A stretch of 63,643 nt of DNA. Origin: Bradyrhizobium viridifuturi (GTDB taxonomy: Bacteria; Pseudomonadota; Alphaproteobacteria; Rhizobiales; Xanthobacteraceae). Positions within the stretch are counted from its first letter, which is position 1. The number at the start of each line of letters is the position of its first letter. The notes beneath the pieces are model-generated. The model ran no database searches and was not told where the DNA came from. It saw only the letters and a list, made by a program, of their open reading frames with translations. This document shows positions 35,666 to 44,253 of this stretch, in pieces. The DNA is taken from positions 1 through 63,643 of the forward strand of contig NZ_LGTB01000049.1 of assembly GCF_001238275.1 (NCBI RefSeq). The letters are read 5' to 3'. The translations under genes and the position numbers were made by a program.

Positions 35666-37078
35666 ATGGATCGACGAATTATTCCCCTGATCATGTGTGG
35701 CGGCGCTGGCACGCGGCTCTGGCCGGCGTCACGCGAGGTGCATCCGAAGCAGTTCCTGTCGCTGTTCGGGGCGCGCTCGACCTTCCAGGAGACGCTGCTG
35801 CGGGTCTCTGATCCGACCTTGTTCGAGCGTCCCATCGTGATCACCAACGAGGCCTATCGCTTCATGGTGCTGGAGCAGCTGGCCGAGATCGGCCGCGAGG
35901 CCGACGTGCTGCTCGAGCCGATGCGCCGCGACTCCGGGCCCGCCATCGCGGCCGGTGCGGCGTTCGCGCAGAGCCGCGACAATGAAGCGATCGTGCTGGC
36001 GCTCGCCGCCGATCATCTGGTGCGGGACACGCTGGCCTTCGTGGCCGCGTGCCGCGGCGGATTGGTGGCTGCCGAAGCCGGCCGCATCGTGACATTCGGC
36101 GTCAAGCCGGAACGGCCTGCCACCGAATACGGCTACATCAGCCCGGGCGCGGTGGTCGCCGGCGAGGTGCGCGCGGTGGCAAAATTCGTCGAGAAGCCGG
36201 ATGCCGCGACGGCGGCAGGCTATATCGATGCGGGTTACCTCTGGAACAGCGGCAATTTCATGTTCCGCGCCAGCGTGCTGCTCGACGAGTATCGCAACGT
36301 CGATGCGGACAGCATTGCTGCGGTGGAGCAGTCGGTCGCTAACGCAACGCGCGATCTCAGCTTCGTCAAGCTCGATGCATCGGCATTCGGCGCGGCAGAG
36401 GCGATCTCGATCGACTACGCCGTGATGGAGAAGACCGCTCTTGCCGCGGTGGAGCCAGTGGCGTGCGGCTGGTCCGACATCGGCTCGTGGCGTCAGGTCT
36501 GGGAGCTCTCCGACAAGGACAGTCTCGGCAATGCGGCGCGCGGTGCGGCGGTGTTCGAGGACAGCCGCAATTGCAACGTCGCGACCGACCGGGCGCTGGT
36601 CGCGCTCGAAGGCGTCGACGACCTCGTCGTGGTTGCGACCCAGGACGCCGTGCTGGTGTCGCGCCAGAAAGACGCCAACGGGCTGAAGCGGCTGGTCGCG
36701 AAATTGAAGGTCACCGCGCCCGGGGTGACCGAGAACCACATCAAGGTGCATCGCCCCTGGGGCTCCTATCAGTCGGTCGACAATGGCGACCGCCACCAGG
36801 TCAAGCGCATCATCGTCAAGCCGGGCGGGCGGCTGTCCCTGCAGAAGCACCATCACCGCTCCGAGCACTGGATCGTGGTGCGCGGCACCGCGCAGGTCAC
36901 CGTCAACGAGCTGGTTAAGACGGTGCACGAGAACGAGTCGATCTACATCCCGATCGGCGCGGTGCACCGGCTGGAGAATCCCGGCAAGATCCAGCTCGAG
37001 CTGATCGAGGTGCAGACCGGCAGCTACTTCGGCGAGGACGACATCATCCGCATCGAGGACGACTATCAGCGCAGCTGA
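35666..37078 (+). CDS. manC: Mannose-1-phosphate guanylyltransferase/mannose-6-phosphate isomerase
   Basis: The 470-residue type II enzyme makes GDP-mannose. The nucleotidyltransferase part opens IPLIMCGGAGTRLWPASRE and has HPKQFL, the FVEKP motif and LWNSGNFMFRA. The last ~120 residues are the cupin isomerase domain (PGGRLSLQKHHHRSEHWIVV, then IYIPIGAVHRLENPG) with its metal His residues. Length matches AlgA/XanB/ManC. GDP-mannose would feed mannosyl transfer to O-antigen, core or, in Bradyrhizobium, mannosylated lipid A. It stands alone with its own promoter region and is followed by gnnA-like and gnnB-like genes. Confidence 0.94.
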   Translation: MDRRIIPLIMCGGAGTRLWPASREVHPKQFLSLFGARSTFQETLLRVSDPTLFERPIVITNEAYRFMVLEQLAEIGREADVLLEPMRRDSGPAIAAGAAFAQSRDNEAIVLALAADHLVRDTLAFVAACRGGLVAAEAGRIVTFGVKPERPATEYGYISPGAVVAGEVRAVAKFVEKPDAATAAGYIDAGYLWNSGNFMFRASVLLDEYRNVDADSIAAVEQSVANATRDLSFVKLDASAFGAAEAISIDYAVMEKTALAAVEPVACGWSDIGSWRQVWELSDKDSLGNAARGAAVFEDSRNCNVATDRALVALEGVDDLVVVATQDAVLVSRQKDANGLKRLVAKLKVTAPGVTENHIKVHRPWGSYQSVDNGDRHQVKRIIVKPGGRLSLQKHHHRSEHWIVVRGTAQVTVNELVKTVHENESIYIPIGAVHRLENPGKIQLELIEVQTGSYFGEDDIIRIEDDYQRS

Positions 37079-37325
37079 GGCGCCGGTTCCCGCGCGAATC
37101 TGCGGCCGCGGGGCGATGTAACTCTTTGAATCAAAACGTGTCCGGATTTCGCCCTTGGCAATCGCCACATTTGTGACGCCGTGCTATAGCGGCTGCCAAC
37201 GAAGCGGGGTGATTTGCGCCGAAGGCGCAGATCGGGAAGAGGGCCTAGGTGCTGATTCCCTCGGAGCCGGTGTGGCTCCCTGAGGAGCCGGGACAACCGC
37301 CAGAACGTTACTTGGGGTCTACGAT
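37079..37325 (+). promoter_or_regulatory. Structured leader upstream of the gnnA-like gene
   Basis: This 247-base gap holds several hairpins: TGCGCC-GAA-GGCGCA at 37215-37229, GGAGCC-five bases-GGCTCC at 37263-37279, and a nearby second GGAGCC that could compete for GGCTCC. The upstream part (37130-37195) is AT-richer and may hold the promoter, with CTATAG at 37183-37188. It matches no riboswitch I know. Confidence 0.35.
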
Positions 37326-38342
37326 ATGAATGCAAAAGTGTCCGTAGCCGGCGCGAAGGCCGATATCGGCCGCGCCCTGCGCGTCGGCGTGATCGGCGCC
37401 GGCGTGATGGGCAGCAACCATGCCCGCGTGCTGGCTGGACTGCCCGGCGTCACGTTGATCGGCATCGTCGATCCGCTGCCCGAACACCGCACGCGCGCCA
37501 TCGACCTGGTCGGCTGCCGCGCCTTCGAAAGCCTCGATCAGCTGTTCGCCGAGGGCATCGATGCGGTGACGATTGCAGCTCCCACCCATCTCCATCACGA
37601 GATCGCGCTCGCCTGCATCGCGCGCAACATCCACATCCTGGTCGAGAAGCCGGTCGCATCCACGGTCGAAGAGGGCCGCGAGATCGTCGCCGCCGCCGAG
37701 CGGGCCGGCGTCACGCTGATGGTCGGCCATGTCGAGCGTTTCAACCCGGCGGTTGCCGCGATCAAGCAGGCGATCTCGGGCGAGGACATCCTGTCGATCG
37801 GCATCACCCGGGTCGGACCGTTCCCGCCGCGGATGTCCAATGTCGGCGTCGTGATCGATCTCGCAGTGCATGACATCGATTTGATCCGCTGGTTCACCGA
37901 GTCCGACATCGTCGAGGTGCAGCCGCAGCTCTCGAGCGCGGTGGCCGAGCGCGAGGACATCGCGCTGCTCCAGTTCCGCACGGCGTCCGGCGTGCTCGCC
38001 CACATCAACACCAACTGGCTGACGCCGTTCAAGGCGCGCAACGTCACGGTCGCGACCCGCGGCAAGTATGTGATGGGCGACCTGCTCACGCGCCAGGTCA
38101 CCGAATGTTTCGGCTTCAAGCCGGACGGCAGCTATTCGATGCGTCATCTGCCGGTCGGACACGACGAGCCGCTCCGCGCCGAACTGATCGCCTTCCTCGA
38201 TGCCGTGCGAAGCGGCAAGCTGCCGGCGGTGTCCGGCGACGAAGGCGTCGCCAGCCTCGAGATCGCGATCCGCTGCCTGGAAGCGCCCGCACGGCCCGCC
38301 GCCTCGACGATGCGCAAGGGACCGCGCCGCATCGCCGGCTGA
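37326..38342 (+). CDS. gnnA: Gfo/Idh/MocA oxidoreductase, probable UDP-GlcNAc 3-dehydrogenase (GnnA-like)
   Basis: The 338-residue protein has an N-terminal Rossmann domain (VGVIGAGVMGSNHARVL, residues 20-36), the EKP motif (LVEKPVAS) and the C-terminal alpha/beta domain with VGHVERFNPAV and DLAVHDIDLIRWF, whose HDID carries the catalytic-type His. Paired with a DegT aminotransferase, it fits GnnA, which oxidises the 3-position of UDP-GlcNAc on the way to UDP-GlcNAc3N. Bradyrhizobium lipid A is known to have a 2,3-diamino-2,3-dideoxyglucose backbone, which needs this pair. WlbA (acting on UDP-GlcNAcA) is the main alternative. Confidence 0.75.
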   Translation: MNAKVSVAGAKADIGRALRVGVIGAGVMGSNHARVLAGLPGVTLIGIVDPLPEHRTRAIDLVGCRAFESLDQLFAEGIDAVTIAAPTHLHHEIALACIARNIHILVEKPVASTVEEGREIVAAAERAGVTLMVGHVERFNPAVAAIKQAISGEDILSIGITRVGPFPPRMSNVGVVIDLAVHDIDLIRWFTESDIVEVQPQLSSAVAEREDIALLQFRTASGVLAHINTNWLTPFKARNVTVATRGKYVMGDLLTRQVTECFGFKPDGSYSMRHLPVGHDEPLRAELIAFLDAVRSGKLPAVSGDEGVASLEIAIRCLEAPARPAASTMRKGPRRIAG

Positions 38343-38392
38343 TCGTCTTCACCGGCTGATTGTCATCCATCCAACACGTGCAAAGAGCTTCC

Positions 38393-39544
38393 ATGAACCA
38401 GCATATGCAGCTTGAGCCCATTCCCTTCATCGATATTTCCGCGCAGCGCCGGCGGCTCGGCAAGTCGATCGATGACGCGGTCGCGCGCGTGCTCGACCAT
38501 TGCCAGTTCATCAACGGGCCCGAGGTCACCGCGCTGGAGAAGGCGCTGGCGAACTATACCGGCGCCAAGCAAGTGGTGAGCTGCGCCAGCGGCACCGACG
38601 CGCTGCTGATGGTCTTGATGGCGAAGAATGTCGGCCCGGGCGATGCGGTGCTGTGCCCGACCTTCACCTTCTGCGCGACCGGCGAGGTCGTGACGCTGAC
38701 CGGTGCGACGCCGGTCTTCGTCGATGTCGACGAGGAGACCTTCAACATCGACGTCAACTCGCTGAAGCGCGGCATTGCGACGGCGCGGGCGCGCGGACTG
38801 AAGCCGGTGGCCGTGATCCCGGTCGACCTGTTCGGCCAGAGCGCCGACCACGATGCCATCAGCGCGGTCGCCGAGGCCGAGGGCCTTTTCGTGCTGGATG
38901 ACGCCGCGCAGGGCTTTGGCGCCACCTACAAGAACCGCAGGCTCGGCACTTTCGGGCTCGCGACCGGCACCAGCTTCTTCCCGGCCAAGCCGCTCGGCTG
39001 CTTTGGCGACGGCGGCGCGATCTTCACCGACGACGAGGAGCTCGCACGCACGCTGCGCAGCATCCGCGTCCACGGGCAGGGCTCGGACAAGTACGACAAC
39101 GTCCGGCTCGGCCTCACCGCGCGGCTCGACACCATGCAGGCGGCGATCCTGCTCGAGAAGCTGAAGATATTCGACGACGAGATCGCGGCGCGCAACAAGG
39201 TCGCGGAACGCTATTCGCGCGCCCTCGGCAACCTCGTCGCGGTGCCGCGCGTTGCTCCCGGCTGCACCTCGGTGTGGGCGCAGTACACCATCCGCCTGTC
39301 CGAGGGCATCGATCGCGACGCTTTCGCGGCGGCGTTGAAGGCGCAGGGCGTCCCGACCATGATCTACTATCCGAAGTCGGTCCATCAGCAGACGGCCTAC
39401 AGCCACTATCCGGTTGCCGACGGTGGCCTGCCGGTCAGCGAGCGGCTGTCGAAGGACGTCATTGCCCTGCCGATGCACCCCTATCTCGACGAGGCGGCGC
39501 AGGACCGCGTCATCGCGGCTGTGCGCAGCGCGCTACAGGCATGA
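38393..39544 (+). CDS. gnnB: DegT/DnrJ/EryC1 aminotransferase, probable UDP-3-keto-GlcNAc transaminase (GnnB-like)
   Basis: From ATG 38393 the product has 383 residues, a full fold-type I sugar aminotransferase. PLP features: SCASGTDALLMVLMA for phosphate binding, VDLFGQSAD, DDAAQGFGATY and the Schiff-base Lys in FFPAKPLGCFGDGGA. The C-terminal GVPTMIYYPKSVHQQTAY is typical of the VioA/WlbC/GnnB branch. With the preceding oxidoreductase, 50 bases upstream, it would place an amino group at C3 of UDP-GlcNAc. Its last codons and stop lie inside a palindromic repeat (39538-39584), so the C-terminus may have been trimmed or extended by that element. Confidence 0.78.
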   Translation: MNQHMQLEPIPFIDISAQRRRLGKSIDDAVARVLDHCQFINGPEVTALEKALANYTGAKQVVSCASGTDALLMVLMAKNVGPGDAVLCPTFTFCATGEVVTLTGATPVFVDVDEETFNIDVNSLKRGIATARARGLKPVAVIPVDLFGQSADHDAISAVAEAEGLFVLDDAAQGFGATYKNRRLGTFGLATGTSFFPAKPLGCFGDGGAIFTDDEELARTLRSIRVHGQGSDKYDNVRLGLTARLDTMQAAILLEKLKIFDDEIAARNKVAERYSRALGNLVAVPRVAPGCTSVWAQYTIRLSEGIDRDAFAAALKAQGVPTMIYYPKSVHQQTAYSHYPVADGGLPVSERLSKDVIALPMHPYLDEAAQDRVIAAVRSALQA

Positions 39545-39584
39545 TCCCGAAAAGTGGTTTCCGGTTTTCGGGCTCGATCATGCC
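39538..39584. repeat. Palindromic repeat element, copy 1
   Basis: GGCATGATCCCGAAAAGTGG, then a CCGGTTTTCGG arm, ending CGATCATGCC. It is an imperfect palindrome of the type scattered through rhizobial genomes. Copies 2 and 3 lie at 47597-47650 and 59549-59594. This copy contains the stop codon of the gnnB-like gene. Confidence 0.8.
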
Positions 39585-39646
39585 TAAATCGTTAACGGCC
39601 TGATACGAAACTTTTTCGTAACGCAATCATGCGCTAGAAGCAGCGC

Positions 39647-41176
39647 ATGCTTGGGCGCATCTTCACCGTCGGCGGCTATACCCTGCTCTCGCGGGTCACC
39701 GGGTTCGCACGCGACATCATGCTCGCGGCGATCCTCGGCGCCGGACCGGTCGCCGACGCGTTCTTCGTGGCGCTGCGGCTACCTAATCATTTCCGCGCGA
39801 TCTTTGCCGAAGGCGCCTTCAACGCCGCCTTCGTGCCGGCCTACGCCCATGTCCATGGCGAGCGGGGCGAGGCGTCGGCACGGCTGTTCGCCGACCGCAT
39901 CTTCACGCTGCTGTTCGCCTCGCAGGTGATCCTGCTTGTGGTGGCGATGGCATTCATGCCGCAGGCGATGAGCATCCTCGCCCCGGGCTTCACCGACGAC
40001 GCCGAACAGCGCAGGCTCGCGATCGAACTGACGCGGATCACCTTTCCCTATCTGCTGCTGATCACGCTGGTGACGCTCTATGGCGGCATGCTCAACGTGA
40101 TGCATCGCTTCGCCAGCGCCGCCGCGGCACCGATCTTCCTCAACCTCGCGATGATGATGACGCTGGCGCTCGCCGCGTTCTTCCCCAGCGCCGGTCATGC
40201 CGCGGCCTGGGGTGTCCTGATCTCGGGCTTCCTGCAATTTGCCCTGCTCGCCGGCGACCTCTCGCGCCATGGCGGCCTGCCGCGGTTTGCGCCGCTGAGG
40301 CTCGACGAGGACGTCCGCGCCTTCTTCCGCGCGCTGGGCCCGGCGACCCTGGGTTCGATGGGGACGCAGGTGGCGCTGTTCGCCGACACCATCATCGCGA
40401 CCTTCCTGCCCGCGGGCGCGCTGTCCGCGCTGTATTATGCCGACCGCCTCAACCAATTGCCGATCGGCGTGATCGGGATCGCGATCGGCACCGTGCTGCT
40501 GCCGGAGATGTCGCGGCGCCTGACCGCCGACGATCACGTCGGCGCCATGGCCGCGCAGCGCCGCGCCTTCGATTTCACCCTGCTGTTCTCGGTGCCGTTC
40601 GTGGCGGCGTTCCTGACGGTTGCCGATCCGATCATGCGCGCGATGTTCGCCCGCGGCGCGTTCTCGAAGGCCGATGCCGCGAGCGCGGGCGCAACGCTGG
40701 CGGCCTATGCGGTCGGGCTGATTCCCTTCGTGATGATTCGCAGCGCGGTTGCGACGTTCTACGCCCGCAAGGATACCGCAACCCCGGTGAAGGCGGCGCT
40801 GACCGGGGTCGCGGTCAACGTCGCGCTGAAGATCGCACTGGTCGGCACGCTGGCGCAGGTCGGGCTCGCGCTGGCAACCGCGGTCGGCGCCTGGGTCAAC
40901 CTGCTGCTCGTGCTGTTCTTCGCCGTGCGCCGCGGCTATCTCGCGCGCGATCGCGCGCTGATCCGTTCGTTCGGCACTTTTGCGATTTGCGGCGTGCTGC
41001 TCGCGGTCGCGCTGTGGCTGACCTCGCATTTCGCGGTGGTGTGGTTTGCGCCGATGCAGCATTTCCGCGACGAGATGATCCTGCTGCTGCTGGTTGCGGT
41101 CGGCGTCTTCGTCTATGCCCTGCTGATCCTCACGCTGTTCGGCCGCGGCTGGCTGTTTGCCCTGCGGCGCGTATAG
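39647..41176 (+). CDS. murJ: Lipid II flippase MurJ (MviN)
   Basis: The 509-residue polytopic protein has about 14 membrane segments of the MOP superfamily. Family motifs are LLSRVTGFARDIMLAAILGAG, then FRAIFAEGAFNAAFVP near the N-terminus, LLPEMSRRL in the middle, and YARKDTATPVKAAL in the second half. It moves lipid II to the periplasmic face for peptidoglycan synthesis. An intact MurJ is expected to be essential. It lies 102 bases after the gnnB-like gene, with the repeat element between, so a separate promoter is likely. Confidence 0.95.
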   Translation: MLGRIFTVGGYTLLSRVTGFARDIMLAAILGAGPVADAFFVALRLPNHFRAIFAEGAFNAAFVPAYAHVHGERGEASARLFADRIFTLLFASQVILLVVAMAFMPQAMSILAPGFTDDAEQRRLAIELTRITFPYLLLITLVTLYGGMLNVMHRFASAAAAPIFLNLAMMMTLALAAFFPSAGHAAAWGVLISGFLQFALLAGDLSRHGGLPRFAPLRLDEDVRAFFRALGPATLGSMGTQVALFADTIIATFLPAGALSALYYADRLNQLPIGVIGIAIGTVLLPEMSRRLTADDHVGAMAAQRRAFDFTLLFSVPFVAAFLTVADPIMRAMFARGAFSKADAASAGATLAAYAVGLIPFVMIRSAVATFYARKDTATPVKAALTGVAVNVALKIALVGTLAQVGLALATAVGAWVNLLLVLFFAVRRGYLARDRALIRSFGTFAICGVLLAVALWLTSHFAVVWFAPMQHFRDEMILLLLVAVGVFVYALLILTLFGRGWLFALRRV

Positions 41177-41304
41177 TTTTACCTGTCAAATCAAATGCAT
41201 AGGAGCCGGTTGTGCGATAGCGCCGCGTGCGGCGGAAAGCGGTTTGCGCTTCGCGGACAACCACGCCAATATGCGCAAAACACACCAAGGAAATTGGAGA
41301 GACG

Positions 41305-43614
41305 ATGGCAGCTCCCATCAAATTCGGCGTCGGACAGAGTGTGCGGCGCAAGGAGGACGACGCTCTGATTCGCGGCAAGGGCCGCTACACCGACGACGTC
41401 GCACCGTCTCCCGCATTGCACGCGCTGATGCTGCGCTCGCCGCATGCGCATGCGACCTACACGATCGATGCCGGCAAGGCCCGCGGCATGCCCGGCGTGG
41501 CGCTGATCCTGACCGCGGCCGATGTCGCCGAACTGGGCGGCCTGCCGTGCCTGTTCAACCTCGAAACCGATCCGTTCACGGCGCCGCCTTATCCGATCCT
41601 TGCAAAGGATGAAGTCCGCCATGTCGGCGACGCTATCGCCTTTGTGGTCGCCGATACCGTCGATCATGCCCGTGACGCGATCGAGGCGATCGACGTCAAA
41701 TGGACGCCGCTGCCGGCGGTGGCAGGCCTCGTCAACGCGGTGAAGAAGGGCGCGCCGCAGGTCTGGCCGGACAAGCCCGGCAACGTGCTGTTCGACGTCT
41801 CGATCGGCGACAAGGGCGCCGCCGAGGCCGCCTTCGCCAAGGCGCATGCGGTGGCCGAGATCACCATCGTTAATCCGCGCGTCATCACCAACTTCATGGA
41901 GACGCGGGCCGCGGTCGCCGAATACGACGCCAAGAAGGATCATTTGACGCTGACGATCGGCAGCCAGGGCAGCCATCGGCTGCGCGAGATCCTCTGCGAC
42001 ATGATCCTGAAGATGCCGAAGGAGAACATGCGGGTGATCTGCCCGGATGTCGGCGGCGGCTTCGGCACAAAACTGTTTCCCTATCGCGAATATGCGCTGA
42101 TCTCGGTCGCGGCGCGCAAGCTCAAGAAGTCGGTCAAATGGACCGCCGAGCGCTCCGACCATTTCATGGGCGACGCGCAGGGCCGCGACAATCTCACCAC
42201 CGCGAAGATGGCGCTCGCCGAGGATGGCAAATTCCTCGGCATGGATGTCGACCTGATGGGCGACATGGGCGCCTATCTTTCGACCTTCGCACCCTATATC
42301 CCGCACGGCGGCGCCGGCATGTTGCCGGGCCTCTATGACATCCAGGCCTTCCATTGCCGCGTCCGCACCGTGTTCACCAACACGGTGCCGGTCGATGCCT
42401 ATCGCGGCGCCGGTCGCCCGGAGGCAGCCTATGTGATCGAGCGGCTGGTCGACGCGGCCGCGCGAAAGCTCGGCATGACGCCGGATGCCATCCGCCGCAA
42501 GAACTTCATTCCGCCGAAGTCGCTGCCCTACACGACCGCGACCGGCAAGGTGTACGATTCCGGTGACTTCGTCGCGCACATGAAGCGCGCGATGGAGATC
42601 GCCAACTGGAAGGAGTTTCCCAAGCGCGCCAAGGCGGCCAAGAAGGACGGCCTGGTGCGGGGCATCGGCATGGCGAGCTATGTCGAGGTCTGCGGCACCA
42701 TGGGCGAGGAGACCGCCAACGTGGCGCTCGATCCCAATGGCGATATCTCGATCCTGATCGGCACCCAGTCGAGCGGGCAGGGCCACCAGACCGCCTATGC
42801 GCAGATCGTCGCCGAGCAGTTCGGCGTGCCGCCCGAGCGGGTCCATGTGCTGCAGGGCGACACCGACAAGATCGCGACCGGCCTCGGCACCGGCGGTTCG
42901 GCATCGATCCCGTCCGGCGGCGTCAGCGTGCAGCGGGCGACGCACGAACTCGGCAACAAGCTGAAGGAGCTTGCGGCGCAGGCGCTGGAAGCCGGCGCCG
43001 GCGACCTCGAGATCGCAGACGGCCGCATCCGCATCGCCGGCACCGACCGCTCGGTCAGCTTTGCCGATCTCGCCAAGCGTCCCGGCGGCGACACATCGAA
43101 GATGAACGCAAGCGCGACCTTCGCGAGCGCCGACGGCACCTATCCGAACGGCACGCATCTCGCCGAGGTCGAGATCGATCCCTCAACCGGCATCATCAAG
43201 ATCGTCAGCTACGTCATCGTCGACGATTTCGGCGTCACGCTGAATCCGCTGATGCTGGCCGGCCAGGTTCATGGCGGCGCGATGCAGGGCATCGGCCAGG
43301 CGCTGATGGAGCAGGCGGTCTACAGCCAGACCGACGGCCAGCTCGTCACCGGCACTTTCATGGACTATGCGATGCCGCGTGCTTCGGACGGCCCGTCCTT
43401 CGTGTTCGAGACCCACAACGTGCCGTGCACGACCAACCCGATGGGCGTGAAGGGCGCGGGCGAGGCCGGCGCGATCGGCTCATGCCCGGCGGTCGTCAAT
43501 GCGATCGTCGAGGGGCTGCATCGCGAGTTCGGGATCGACCACATCGACATGCCGGCGACGCCCGAGCGGGTCTGGGTCGCGATCCGCGAGGCGCAGCGCC
43601 GCCATACTCTCTGA
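41305..43614 (+). CDS. Xanthine dehydrogenase-family molybdenum-binding subunit (form II CoxL-like)
   Basis: The 769-residue protein is the large Mo-binding subunit. It has the N-terminal a/b hammerhead (GQSVRRKEDDALIRGKGRYT) and Mo-binding parts with DVGGGFGTK, the active-site loop AYRGAGRPEA, and the catalytic Glu in KGAGEAGAIGS. The AYRGAGR loop marks form II; true CO dehydrogenase has AYRCSFR, so CO oxidation is unlikely. No genes for the FAD and 2Fe-2S subunits or maturation factors are adjacent, so the partners are encoded elsewhere. ATG 41305 has a GGAGAG site. A 12-bp stem-loop follows. Substrate unknown. Confidence 0.92.
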   Translation: MAAPIKFGVGQSVRRKEDDALIRGKGRYTDDVAPSPALHALMLRSPHAHATYTIDAGKARGMPGVALILTAADVAELGGLPCLFNLETDPFTAPPYPILAKDEVRHVGDAIAFVVADTVDHARDAIEAIDVKWTPLPAVAGLVNAVKKGAPQVWPDKPGNVLFDVSIGDKGAAEAAFAKAHAVAEITIVNPRVITNFMETRAAVAEYDAKKDHLTLTIGSQGSHRLREILCDMILKMPKENMRVICPDVGGGFGTKLFPYREYALISVAARKLKKSVKWTAERSDHFMGDAQGRDNLTTAKMALAEDGKFLGMDVDLMGDMGAYLSTFAPYIPHGGAGMLPGLYDIQAFHCRVRTVFTNTVPVDAYRGAGRPEAAYVIERLVDAAARKLGMTPDAIRRKNFIPPKSLPYTTATGKVYDSGDFVAHMKRAMEIANWKEFPKRAKAAKKDGLVRGIGMASYVEVCGTMGEETANVALDPNGDISILIGTQSSGQGHQTAYAQIVAEQFGVPPERVHVLQGDTDKIATGLGTGGSASIPSGGVSVQRATHELGNKLKELAAQALEAGAGDLEIADGRIRIAGTDRSVSFADLAKRPGGDTSKMNASATFASADGTYPNGTHLAEVEIDPSTGIIKIVSYVIVDDFGVTLNPLMLAGQVHGGAMQGIGQALMEQAVYSQTDGQLVTGTFMDYAMPRASDGPSFVFETHNVPCTTNPMGVKGAGEAGAIGSCPAVVNAIVEGLHREFGIDHIDMPATPERVWVAIREAQRRHTL

Positions 43615-43622
43615 TAAATTGT

Positions 43623-43656
43623 CGCAGGCGGAATGAAGATTCCGCCTGCGGTGTTT
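43623..43656 (+). terminator. Stem-loop terminator after the CoxL-like gene
   Basis: A perfect 12-bp inverted repeat (CGCAGGCGGAAT/ATTCCGCCTGCG) with a four-base loop lies 8 bases past the stop, followed by GTGTTTG. Confidence 0.7.
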
Positions 43657-43716
43657 GCAAACCAGGCCGGCCGCGCACCTGCGGACCGGGACAGAGCGAA
43701 TTGAGGGATTTTGCCG

Positions 43717-44163
43717 ATGAAGCGGATTGTCGTCGTTGCTGCGATGCTGGTGTTGAGTGCGGGTGCCGTCGTGGCCGACCAGGAACAGGTCAAGCAGACC
43801 CAGGCCCAGATGAAGGAGACCGGCAAGAACGCCGGTGCGCTCGGCGCCATCATCAAGGGCGAGAAGCCCTATGACCAGACAACCGTCGACGCTGCGCTGG
43901 CGAAGTTCGAGGACACCGCCAAGAAGCTGCCGACGCTGTTCCCCGAAAGCAGCAAGGGCCTCAAGACGGATGGCGATTACTCGGCCGGGCCGAAGATCTG
44001 GGAAGACAAGGCCGGCTTCGAGCAGCACATCGCGAGCTTTGCCAAGTCCGTCACCGACGCCAAGGGCAAGATCAAGGATGTCGACACGTTGAAGGCCGAA
44101 CTGACGGTGATCGGCAAGCAGTGCGGCGGCTGCCACGAGACCTATCGCCTGAAGAAGGGCTGA
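43717..44163 (+). CDS. Cytochrome c (c556/c' family)
   Basis: The 148-residue product starts MKRIVVVAAMLVLSAGAVVA, a signal peptide, so it is periplasmic. The mature protein is a four-helix bundle-type cytochrome with one heme-binding site at the C-terminus (CGGCHETYRLKKG), as in cytochromes c' and c556. Met at TQAQMKETG could be the sixth ligand as in c556. An in-frame TTG lies two codons upstream, but the ATG is preferred. It follows the CoxL-like gene by about 100 bases with a terminator between, so co-transcription is doubtful. Role in electron transfer is inferred. Confidence 0.9.
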   Translation: MKRIVVVAAMLVLSAGAVVADQEQVKQTQAQMKETGKNAGALGAIIKGEKPYDQTTVDAALAKFEDTAKKLPTLFPESSKGLKTDGDYSAGPKIWEDKAGFEQHIASFAKSVTDAKGKIKDVDTLKAELTVIGKQCGGCHETYRLKKG

Positions 44164-44198
44164 TGGTCATCGGGCCGTCATCGTTCGAGCAATGAAGA

Positions 44199-44230
44199 GG
44201 GCGGACGTCGTGACGCGTCCGCCCTTTGTT
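44199..44230 (+). terminator. Rho-independent terminator after cytochrome c gene
   Basis: A nine-bp stem (GGGCGGACG/CGTCCGCCC) with an eight-base loop is followed by TTTGTT on the plus strand. It lies between the cytochrome gene and the convergent CHRD gene. Confidence 0.75.
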
Positions 44231-44253
44231 GTGCTGGCCGTTTGTCGTTGACC

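Noticed and set aside
37079..37325. Possible riboswitch before the gnnA-like gene
   Set aside because: The stems do not match any class I know; kept only as a structured leader.
41191..43158. A 655-codon antisense frame over the CoxL-like gene
   Set aside because: Shadow of a well-conserved molybdoenzyme; no protein-like pattern.
41305..43614. Carbon monoxide dehydrogenase
   Set aside because: The active-site loop is AYRGAGR, not AYRCSFR, so form I CO dehydrogenase is excluded.
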